This document shows positions 34,638 through 42,167 of a stretch of DNA of 64,000 nucleotides, piece by piece. The position numbers were made by a program, and so were the translations under genes. The notes beneath the pieces are model-generated. The model did not search any database, was not told the origin of the DNA, and worked only from the letters and a program-made list of their open reading frames with translations. Numbering within the stretch: position 1 is the stretch's first letter; each line of letters begins with the position of its first letter. This DNA comes from JANSYA01 sp965243385 (GTDB lineage Bacteria > Spirochaetota > Leptospiria > Leptospirales > Leptonemataceae), in contig CBDEUV010000002.1 in the NCBI GenBank assembly GCA_965243385.1, forward strand, positions 6,138,001 to 6,202,000, read 5' to 3'.

Positions 34638-35285
34638 TTAATTAGTACCCGGATCCTGTTTGCGCTTTTCCTGAAGCAGGCGCACATAATGGATGATCGC
34701 CCAGCGATCTTCGGGACTGATCTGCGCCGCGTAGGGATACATACGCGCGCGGCCCATCGTGATAATATGAAAGATTTCACCGTCTTTCCAGTTCGTGATC
34801 GTGGGGCTCACGACCGCGGGAATGTCGGGGAAGCGGGGGGTCACCGGTCCGTCGCCCAGGCCGGTGTAGCCGTGGCATACGGCACAATAGGCGTTGTATT
34901 CTTTTTGACCGCGGGCCAGAACCGCCTTCGTTTTCGGCAGCGGGTTCTTCAGCTCCGCACCGGCCGCCGCGAATTCGCCCGCTTCGTACGGATACGGCTC
35001 GTAATTGCGGGGCACACTGCCTTCCGGCGGAGTGCGATAGGCGCCCGCACCGGTCCACATTTCGCTGTTGTCCATACCCTTCGTCCAGCCGTCGCCTTTG
35101 GCGGCTGCCAGAGTGGTATAGTCTTCTTCCTGGCTCTCGACCGCGTGGTTGTCATGCATGTCCAGAAACCAGTGCATACCCGACAGGTTGCCGCTGTAAT
35201 TACAGGCGGGCAGGCCGAGCAGGAGCGCCGCGGCGAAACCGAGAGCCATCCCCTTCGGAAATGCGGTTTGTTTGAATTCGTTCAT
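34638..35285 (-). CDS. actE: Alternative complex III, monoheme cytochrome c ActE
   Basis: It starts at the ATG 35283-35285 (an ATG at 35288 is adjacent), giving 215 residues. The N-terminal hydrophobic segment ends LLLGLPAC, a lipoprotein signal with lipidated Cys near 27. One heme motif, CAVCH, is near 144, followed by GYTGLGDGP. The C terminus has the MYPYAAQISPEDRWAIIHYVR block typical of ActE. It carries electrons from the Fe-S/heme core to a soluble or membrane acceptor. The longer upstream frame is Arg-rich and overlaps actD antisense-like sequence, so I reject it. Confidence 0.9.
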   Translation of the reverse strand: MNEFKQTAFPKGMALGFAAALLLGLPACNYSGNLSGMHWFLDMHDNHAVESQEEDYTTLAAAKGDGWTKGMDNSEMWTGAGAYRTPPEGSVPRNYEPYPYEAGEFAAAGAELKNPLPKTKAVLARGQKEYNAYCAVCHGYTGLGDGPVTPRFPDIPAVVSPTITNWKDGEIFHIITMGRARMYPYAAQISPEDRWAIIHYVRLLQEKRKQDPGTN

Positions 35286-35341
35286 CATATCAGAAATCTC
35301 AGTATGTTGCTGCCTTGATTGAGAAGCTGGCGGTTCGGGCC

Positions 35342-36091
35342 TTAGCCGGCCGCCGGCCCTGCGCCTTCTGGAGCGGGCGCACCGCCGCCTCCGGCTGGAG
35401 ACTGCTCGTCGCCGTCGACTTTTGTGATTTCCGCCGCTCCCAGTTCTTTCATGAAAGCCGCGACGCCCTCTTCGCTGTAGTTCGCCGAATCCGCCGGAAT
35501 CCACAGACAGAATTTGTCGTTGGTGATTTCGGGATGCAGCGGCTTGCGGAAAGGATTGTACATGCCCGCCAGCAGAATCAAACCGGCCACCGTCGAGTGA
35601 CCGCCCAGCAGTACGGTCAATTCAAAGAGAATCGGAACCATGGCCGGCCAGGCGAAGGTCGGCTTGCCGCCGATGTTCAGCGGATAAGAACGGATATTCG
35701 GGAATCCGTCGAAATAAGGAAAAATGCGCGGCAGCACCTGTTCGTGTACGATCAGCTGCAGACCGAAGGCGATCGCGAGGCCGGTCAGGCCGGCGAAGAA
35801 GGTGATCCACGGAATTTTCGAGCGCTTGAGGCCCATGTCGAATTCCAGGCCGTGCACCGGGAAAGGCGTCAGACAATCGAAATTCGTATAACCTTTCGCA
35901 TGCGTCGCTTTCGCCGCCTTGCTGATTTTTTCGGGCGTGTCGAAGAGGCCGTAGATGCCCTTCGTCGTTTCACGATAGGTATATTCGAAGGCCTTGTTCA
36001 GACCCGCGGTAAGCGCTTTGCCGGGCGCTTCGAAGAAGGCGTCCACCTTCGGCGCGAGATCTTCTAAGAATTTATCCAGTTTCTCTTTCAT
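35342..36091 (-). CDS. actD: Alternative complex III, subunit ActD (DUF3341)
   Basis: A 249-residue protein with two membrane helices (about 97-115 and 147-175). The DUF3341 features are AKGYTNFDCLTPFPVHGLEFDMGLKRSKIPW near 66-97 and, after helix two, FRKPLHPEITNDKFCLWIPA. An N-terminal helical extension of about 50 residues precedes the usual start of the family. The C-terminal tail is Gly/Ala/Pro-rich. It lies between actC and actE with short gaps. Confidence 0.92.
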   Translation of the reverse strand: MKEKLDKFLEDLAPKVDAFFEAPGKALTAGLNKAFEYTYRETTKGIYGLFDTPEKISKAAKATHAKGYTNFDCLTPFPVHGLEFDMGLKRSKIPWITFFAGLTGLAIAFGLQLIVHEQVLPRIFPYFDGFPNIRSYPLNIGGKPTFAWPAMVPILFELTVLLGGHSTVAGLILLAGMYNPFRKPLHPEITNDKFCLWIPADSANYSEEGVAAFMKELGAAEITKVDGDEQSPAGGGGAPAPEGAGPAAG

Positions 36092-36131
36092 ACAATCGAT
36101 ACCGTATAACCGTTTACCCGAATCGCCGGGA

Positions 36132-37541
36132 TCAGTGACCGTAACCTTTCGCCGCGTCCTTGGATTTCATCACCATCTTGATTTCCGTCATCGCAATCGT
36201 CGGTAAAAAGCGACAGAAGAGCAGGAACAGGGTGAAGAAGAGACCGAACGAGCCGAGCATAATGCCGTAGTCGTGGATGGTCATCACGTATTCGTCCCAG
36301 CTGGAGGGCAGAAAGTCGCGATGCAGCGAGGTGACGACGATCACATAGCGCTCGAACCACATACCGATGTTTACGAAAATTGAAACGATCCAGAGCACCA
36401 TCGGGTTCGTGCGCAGTTTTTTGAACCAGAAGATCTGCGGACTGATCACATTACACGAGATCATGATCCAGTAGCTCCACCAGTAGGGGCCGAAGGCGCG
36501 GTTGATAAAGACGAAGGCTTCCGCCTCGGTGCCAGAATACCAGGCCACGAAGAATTCGGTCGCGTAGGCGAGACCGACGATCATGCCCGTGAGCGTTACG
36601 ACCTTGGCCATATTCTCAAGGTGTTTGATCGTGATATAATCTTTCAGATTAAAGAGCTCGCGCATGATGATCAGAAGCGTGAGCACCATACCGAAGCCGG
36701 AGAAGATTGCGCCCGCGACGAAGTAGGGCGGAAAGATCGTCGTGTGCCAGCCTGGAATCACGGAGGTCGCGAAGTCGAAGGAAACGATGGAGTGGACCGA
36801 AAGAACCAGCGGCGTCGAAAGGCCCGCCAGAATCATGGCGGTGGCTTCGTAGTGCGACCAGCTGCGCGCGCTGCCGACCCAGCCCAGAGACAGAATCGAG
36901 TAGGCGTTCTTGCGGAATTTACTCCAGAAATCCGAAGCTTTGATGCGGTCGCGAACGGCCGCCAGGTCAGGCACGAGTCCCAGATACCAGAACACGAGCG
37001 AAATCGTTAAGTAAGTAGAAATAGCGAAAAGGTCCCAGAGCAGCGGCGAACGGAAATTCGGCCACAGGGTGCCGCGTTCGTTCGGCAGCGGCGGGAACCA
37101 GAGCAGAACCAGCCAGGGGCGACCGACGTGAATGATCGGAAAGATACCCGCGCAGGCGACCGCGAAGATTGTCATGGCCTCGGCGGAACGGTTGATGGCC
37201 GTGCGCCACTGCTGACGGAAGATGTACAGAACGGCGGAAATGAGCGTACCGGCGTGACCGATCCCGATCCAGAAGACGAACGTAATAATGAACGAACCCC
37301 AGCTGACCGGCACGTTTACGCCGACGATGCCCATACCGGTCGCGATCAGATAGCCGATCTCGACGAAGAGCAGGGTCAGAAGCACCAGTGAAATGGCGAA
37401 GGCTCCCCACCAGAGTTTGGTGGGGAAGGTATCCATGGGGCGAACGATGTCGTCGTTAACGTCCCCGTAAACCTTGCCGCCCTCTACGAGCGGCGGGCTC
37501 ATTTCGTTGAGTTCTTCCTCGGTATACGTTGCCTGTGCCAT
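36132..37541 (-). CDS. actC: Alternative complex III, membrane subunit ActC (NrfD family)
   Basis: A 469-residue polytopic quinone-binding subunit. About ten membrane helices are seen; the conserved IGHAGTLISAVLYIFRQQWRTAINR stretch is near 95-118 and HVGRPW near 135. The HSIVSFDFATSVIPGWHTTIFPPYFVAGA block is near 255, and NIGMWFERYVIV near 395. These match ActC of alternative complex III and, more distantly, NrfD/PsrC. Quinol is oxidised here at the outer face of the membrane. It is directly downstream of actB. Confidence 0.95.
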   Translation of the reverse strand: MAQATYTEEELNEMSPPLVEGGKVYGDVNDDIVRPMDTFPTKLWWGAFAISLVLLTLLFVEIGYLIATGMGIVGVNVPVSWGSFIITFVFWIGIGHAGTLISAVLYIFRQQWRTAINRSAEAMTIFAVACAGIFPIIHVGRPWLVLLWFPPLPNERGTLWPNFRSPLLWDLFAISTYLTISLVFWYLGLVPDLAAVRDRIKASDFWSKFRKNAYSILSLGWVGSARSWSHYEATAMILAGLSTPLVLSVHSIVSFDFATSVIPGWHTTIFPPYFVAGAIFSGFGMVLTLLIIMRELFNLKDYITIKHLENMAKVVTLTGMIVGLAYATEFFVAWYSGTEAEAFVFINRAFGPYWWSYWIMISCNVISPQIFWFKKLRTNPMVLWIVSIFVNIGMWFERYVIVVTSLHRDFLPSSWDEYVMTIHDYGIMLGSFGLFFTLFLLFCRFLPTIAMTEIKMVMKSKDAAKGYGH

Positions 37542-37592
37542 AAGTGCTGTTTCTCGTTTAGAATCTTTCAGTCTGAATTATGCGCGCCGTTC

Positions 37593-40500
37593 TCAGGCCT
37601 TGCTGTTGTTGCGCACGCGGGCCAGATAGGTGATCGACGGCTTGACCGCCAGAAAATCGAGCACCTGATAGGTGCGCTTCGCTTCGGTCTTCTTCGCCAG
37701 ACTGACCGCGCTTTTCGGATCGTTAATATTGCCGAAGAGGATGGCGCCGGAGGGGCAGACTTCCTGGCAGGCCGTCTGGAACGAACCGTCCGCGACGTAT
37801 TTGTCGCCGCGCGCCCGGCTTTCCTGGCGGGCGACCGCGATCCGCTGGATACAGAAGGTGCATTTCTCCATGACGCCGCGGGTACGCACGGTTACGTCCG
37901 GGTTCATGGCGAGCTGCTGCGGATCGCGCAGGCTGCGTTGCAGGCCTTCCATGTAGTTCCAGTTTTCATACCAGTTAAAGCGGCGAACTTTGTACGGGCA
38001 GTTGTTCGCGCAATAGCGGGTGCCCACGCAGCGGTTGTAGGTCATCACATTCAGACCTTCGCTGTTGTGAGTCGTGGCCGTTACCGGGCACACGTTTTCG
38101 CAGGGCGCGTTTTCGCATTGCTGACACAGCATGGGCTGGTGCGAAACCAGCGGCTGGTCTTCTTCGCCGGAAAAATAACGGTCGATGCGCATCCAGTGCA
38201 TCTCGCGGCCTTTCGATACCTGATCGCGGCCGACCATCGGGATATTGTTTTCGCTGTTGCACGAAGTGACGCAGGCGCCGCAGCCCGTGCAATTATTCAG
38301 GTCGATGGTCATGTGCCAGCGATTGGACTTATAGTCCCAGGGCTTCATCAGGCCTTTGCCTTCGGGATAAACCACGCCCGGGGGATCCAGTTCGTACTTG
38401 CCGGTCTTAAATTCGGTGAAATTCGTTTCGCGAACAATCGGACGTTCGAAGCGTTCGCCGGTCGTCCAGTTCGCGGCCGTATACTGACTGGAGCCGTTGT
38501 AGGGCACGTCGTGGACTTTGTCCGGAGTAAAGGGCGCGTTATAGTCGTCCTGGTCGTTATAACCTTTGCGATAGATGGTTTGCGTGCTCGCCAGCATATA
38601 GCGATCGCCGGTCTTCGCGAGTTCGACCGTCTGGCCCGCGAAGGCGAAGCTGTCGGAGCCGGTTTCGACTAACGCGACTGCGTTCTGGCCCACGCCATCG
38701 CCGGTTTTGCCGGCCGCGGTACGTCCGTAGCCGAGGGCGATACAGGCCGCTTCGGGATGCAGACCGGGCTGCAGGTGTACGGGCAAACGCAGGGTTGCGC
38801 CGCCGGCGGTCTTGACGTCGACCATCGCGCCCTGCTTCAATTTCAGGCGGCGAGCGGTGGCCGGTAAAATCGCGACGTAGTTGTCCCAGACGATCTTCGT
38901 GACCGGTTCGGGCAATTCCTGGCGATAGGCGTTATTCGCGCCGGTGCCGTCGAGCACCTGAACGTTATAGTACAGACCGAGCACCAGCTTCTTCGAATCC
39001 GCAGCGCTCGCTTCGCCGCTGAAGCCGGGCAGTTTCGCGACCGACGCCGCGCGGAAATTGCGAGCCGGGCGGGCCGCTTTGAGCGCGGAACGGCCGGGCG
39101 CGTAATAGCCGGCCTGGAGAGCCGATACCCAGAATTTCCGAAAGTTTTTGCCGCCGGCCAGTTTGCGCCAGTTGGCTTTTACATAGTCGTGAAACGAAGA
39201 CTGGCCGCCGAGGCTGCCGCCCGCCAGTTGAATGAGGCGGTCTTCAAAAGAGAGCGTGTTATACAGCGGGCGAATCACCGGCTGGCGAATGCCGTGTACG
39301 CCGGCGATCAATTCGCTGTCGCCCCAGGACTCGAGATAGTGGCTGACCGGCAGAGCCGCGTCCGAAAGCAAAGCGCTTTCGTCCAGCCTATCGCTGAGAG
39401 CGAGCACGTAGTCGGCTTTTTCGAGCGCCGCCTGCGCGTTGGCGCTGGCCGGGAGATGGTACACCGGGTTGGCGCCCGCGATGATGACCGTCTTGTAACG
39501 GGTTCCGATTTCGCCGAGCACCGCCTGAATGTCGCGGTCGGACTGGCCGGCCGAAATGCCGAGGGGTTGGCCGTGCGCGACAGTCTTGCCGTCGTTATCG
39601 AGGATCGAGTTCAGCAGGTTGATTGCGATTTGCCCCGCGGCGTTCGCGCCGGTGGCGGCCAGCGGCGAACCGCCGATGACCAGGCTCTTGCCGCGCGCGG
39701 CCCACAGCTCTTCGGCGACGCTGGCGACAACCTGCTCGAAGAAACCTTTGCGATACAGGCCGCTTTCGTGTTTGAGCGCGCTGGTGATGGCTTCCGGGCG
39801 ATATTGACGGAGCAGGCCGGTGACCTGGCCGTTGCCCGATAGATTGCTGCGGCGCTGTTCAACGACCAGATACGAAGCGATGGCCAGTGCGATCAGCGCC
39901 TGGTCGCCGGGGCGAATGCCGTGCCGTTCGTCGGCGTTGGAGCCCGTCAGGGTAAACATGGATTCAAACGCGATGAGACGATTGAGCTTTTTCTTATTCT
40001 TGCGCAGGTCGCGATTCTTCGCGAAGGCCGACGTAAAGAAAGCCGGCTGGATCATCGTGCCCAGAAAATCGCCGTCGATCGAAACGATCAGCTCGGCGCG
40101 ATCGAAACGATAAGAGGGCACCAATTCCTGGCCGTAGCTTTCGCGCTGGCCTTCCGCGATCTGGCGCATGGTCGGATCGGCGCGATACTCGACGTGACGC
40201 CCGCCGGGGTACTTGCGCAGGAAATCCTGAACCAGCGCGCGACTGGAGGGGCCGTCGATCGGGCCGGTAAACAGAACGTAGTCGCCCTCCGCGAGTTTTT
40301 CAGCGGCAGCAGATGTGATTTCGGAATCGGAAGAATTCTTTTTGCGACGCTTGCCGCTCTTGGTCGTTTCGAATACGACCGGTTTACGCAGGCGGTCCGG
40401 ATCGTAGAGATCCATGATCGATGCTACTTCGGAAGCAGTTACGCCGCCGCCGGTCAACGGATGGTCCGGGTTGCCCGCGATTTTAATCGGCCGACCGTCG

Positions 40501-40826
40501 CGGGTGCGAACGATCAAACCGGTGCCGTTCGGGCTGGTCGTAGAATAGAAAGTCGGCAGACCCGGCATGACTTCCGGCGGACGTTTGACCGCGGGAACGA
40601 TCTGTTCGGTCGGGCGACGGCAGGCGGCGGTGGCCATGACCGCGGAGGCGCCCATAAACTTCAGAAAATCGCGGCGTGAGGTTCCCTGGGAGCTAGCGCT
40701 ATCGCGCATTTCTTTTTCGCTCTGAGCGAATTCGGGGCGGTTCCAGTCGGTCAGGCCGAGGTCTTGTTTTTCCTCTAAGGACTGCCAGTACTTCCGGGTT
40801 TTCTGATTCGGTTCCGTTTTATTCAT
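37593..40826 (-). CDS. actB: Alternative complex III, molybdopterin-like/iron-sulfur subunit ActB
   Basis: A 1077-residue fusion of a molybdopterin-oxidoreductase-like domain (which in ActB lacks the cofactor) and a ferredoxin-type Fe-S domain. A twin-arginine signal RRDFLKFMGAS starts at residue 51. The N-terminal ~700 residues are the MopB-like fold. From about 800, four cysteine clusters appear: CTGCGACVTSC, CQQCENAPCENVC, CVGTRYCANNC, and CTFC with CQEVC, matching three [4Fe-4S] and one [3Fe-4S] centre. It passes electrons from quinol to the heme subunits. The pre-signal extension of 50 residues is normal for ActB. Confidence 0.95.
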   Translation of the reverse strand: MNKTEPNQKTRKYWQSLEEKQDLGLTDWNRPEFAQSEKEMRDSASSQGTSRRDFLKFMGASAVMATAACRRPTEQIVPAVKRPPEVMPGLPTFYSTTSPNGTGLIVRTRDGRPIKIAGNPDHPLTGGGVTASEVASIMDLYDPDRLRKPVVFETTKSGKRRKKNSSDSEITSAAAEKLAEGDYVLFTGPIDGPSSRALVQDFLRKYPGGRHVEYRADPTMRQIAEGQRESYGQELVPSYRFDRAELIVSIDGDFLGTMIQPAFFTSAFAKNRDLRKNKKKLNRLIAFESMFTLTGSNADERHGIRPGDQALIALAIASYLVVEQRRSNLSGNGQVTGLLRQYRPEAITSALKHESGLYRKGFFEQVVASVAEELWAARGKSLVIGGSPLAATGANAAGQIAINLLNSILDNDGKTVAHGQPLGISAGQSDRDIQAVLGEIGTRYKTVIIAGANPVYHLPASANAQAALEKADYVLALSDRLDESALLSDAALPVSHYLESWGDSELIAGVHGIRQPVIRPLYNTLSFEDRLIQLAGGSLGGQSSFHDYVKANWRKLAGGKNFRKFWVSALQAGYYAPGRSALKAARPARNFRAASVAKLPGFSGEASAADSKKLVLGLYYNVQVLDGTGANNAYRQELPEPVTKIVWDNYVAILPATARRLKLKQGAMVDVKTAGGATLRLPVHLQPGLHPEAACIALGYGRTAAGKTGDGVGQNAVALVETGSDSFAFAGQTVELAKTGDRYMLASTQTIYRKGYNDQDDYNAPFTPDKVHDVPYNGSSQYTAANWTTGERFERPIVRETNFTEFKTGKYELDPPGVVYPEGKGLMKPWDYKSNRWHMTIDLNNCTGCGACVTSCNSENNIPMVGRDQVSKGREMHWMRIDRYFSGEEDQPLVSHQPMLCQQCENAPCENVCPVTATTHNSEGLNVMTYNRCVGTRYCANNCPYKVRRFNWYENWNYMEGLQRSLRDPQQLAMNPDVTVRTRGVMEKCTFCIQRIAVARQESRARGDKYVADGSFQTACQEVCPSGAILFGNINDPKSAVSLAKKTEAKRTYQVLDFLAVKPSITYLARVRNNSKA

Positions 40827-41074
40827 AATCGCGATGCCGTGTGTGTTTGGGGATCGATCTTCTGAGTATCTCTGTTGTGATTTCGTTGTTCGTCGTTTCG
40901 TTTGCTATTCGGCGCGGGTCGGTTTCAGATCCGTGCGCTTTCACCGCCGCGAGCATTGTTCTTGAACTGAATGCCCGCCCGCGTGGAAGCCTTTGCAAAG
41001 CTTGCGGCGGTCGGATACGGGTTGTTTGTGTTGCACTTTCATCGTCCCGATTATCCCGCCCAGGCCTCGTTCTC

Positions 41075-41647
41075 TCAATAATGGCAGGTGCCGCAGTCGG
41101 CCAGGCGAACCGAAACGTTGCCGCCCGGGGCGTCGGGCTGCGTTTCGGCGACGTAGTCGCGGTGACAGTTCACGCACCAGCCCATGTTAAAGGCGGAAGT
41201 GACTTCGACTTTGCCTTCGACCTCGCGCATGTCGCCGTGACAGTCCGCGCAGTCGATACCTTTCGCGATGTGCGGCTTATGACTGAAGCGCGCGTGATCG
41301 GGAAGATCGTGCACTTTGTTCCAGCGGAGCGGAATGCCCTGCTGATAAGTCGTGCGAAGGTACTGGATATATTTGCTATCCGACGCAACGTGCTGGTGAC
41401 ACTTCATGCAGGTCGCCGTATCGGGCACCGTCGCGTGCGCGCTCTTTTCAACGCCGGCATGACAGAACTGACAGTCCATGTTCATTTCACCTGCGTGAAT
41501 CTTATGGCTGAAAGGAATTGGTTGGTCCGGTGCGTATCCTGTATACTTGGGTGGGACGACCCAGATCCAGTAAATCAATCCGAGTGGCACGATTGCCAGG
41601 ATGATTTTAGCGCTATGCTTCTTGAGAACAGTTATAAATGACGCCAT
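41075..41647 (-). CDS. actA: Alternative complex III, pentaheme cytochrome c ActA
   Basis: The first gene of the act cluster. The 190-residue protein has an N-terminal membrane anchor (about 12-33) and five heme c motifs: CQFCH, CMKCH, CADCH, CVNCH and CGTCH. Extra histidines between them (PFSHKIH, FSHKPH) serve as axial ligands. Five hemes and one anchor are diagnostic of ActA. 248 bp separate its stop from actB; I see no gene in that gap. Confidence 0.95.
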   Translation of the reverse strand: MASFITVLKKHSAKIILAIVPLGLIYWIWVVPPKYTGYAPDQPIPFSHKIHAGEMNMDCQFCHAGVEKSAHATVPDTATCMKCHQHVASDSKYIQYLRTTYQQGIPLRWNKVHDLPDHARFSHKPHIAKGIDCADCHGDMREVEGKVEVTSAFNMGWCVNCHRDYVAETQPDAPGGNVSVRLADCGTCHY

Positions 41648-42167
41648 CGCTTTAATGACTCAATCATGTTATCCACGTTTTAGCGCAATGATTTTGCGGT
41701 TGCGGCGAGTCTTTTTTTATACTATGTCACGCTTTCGCGGAAAACTTCGTACATCCTGTTGCGCGGCACCGGAGCGCGCTGTAGTTCTGGTAGTTTACTG
41801 CGATTTATCATGTTCTCGCGCGCGAAGATCCCGAGGAGCGCGAAACATTCGCGCGCACCTGGTGTGCGGTCGGAAGATTTTGCAGGCCACTGTCATTGTG
41901 ACATTAATGATCCGCTCGATCGCGCGCGCAGCGCCCCGTAGCCCGCGGCGACGCCTGGCGCGCGGCTTGCAACAGGGTGGTGAACAAAGCATCGCCGATG
42001 CTTTCGGCGCGCAGACTGCAACGCCCGGATTTCTTCAATAATAGAGGGCCAAAATGCAGTCTCCCGGAACTGCGATGTTGCCGAAATAGCATCAGGACCG
42101 CGTGCGAAAGCGTCGCCCGGGATGCTTAAATGAGAGCGATTCTCAAAAAGCGAAAGGATAAGATATT
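41648..42167. other. 520-bp divergent intergenic region between actA and clpB
   Basis: No convincing gene. Plus-strand frames here are Arg-rich and lack a ribosome site. It holds a candidate promoter (TTGCGG at 41694, 18-bp gap, TATACT at 41718). It also holds an inverted repeat CGCAA-N5-TTGCG at 41684-41698 overlapping that -35 box, and a TGAGA-N5-TCTCA repeat at 42131-42145 just before clpB. No CIRCE element is visible. Confidence 0.6.
41694..41723 (+). promoter_or_regulatory. Candidate sigma-70-type promoter towards clpB
   Basis: -35 TTGCGG (41694-41699), 18-bp spacer containing a T-run, -10 TATACT (41718-41723). It would make a leader of about 430 nt for clpB. Judged by eye only. Confidence 0.3.

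Noticed and set aside
40841..41641. 266-residue plus-strand frame
   Set aside because: Antisense to the pentaheme ActA gene; no homology or ribosome site.
41601..42041. Plus-strand frame in the act-clpB gap
   Set aside because: Starts within actA antisense, Arg-rich, low coding character, no family recognised.
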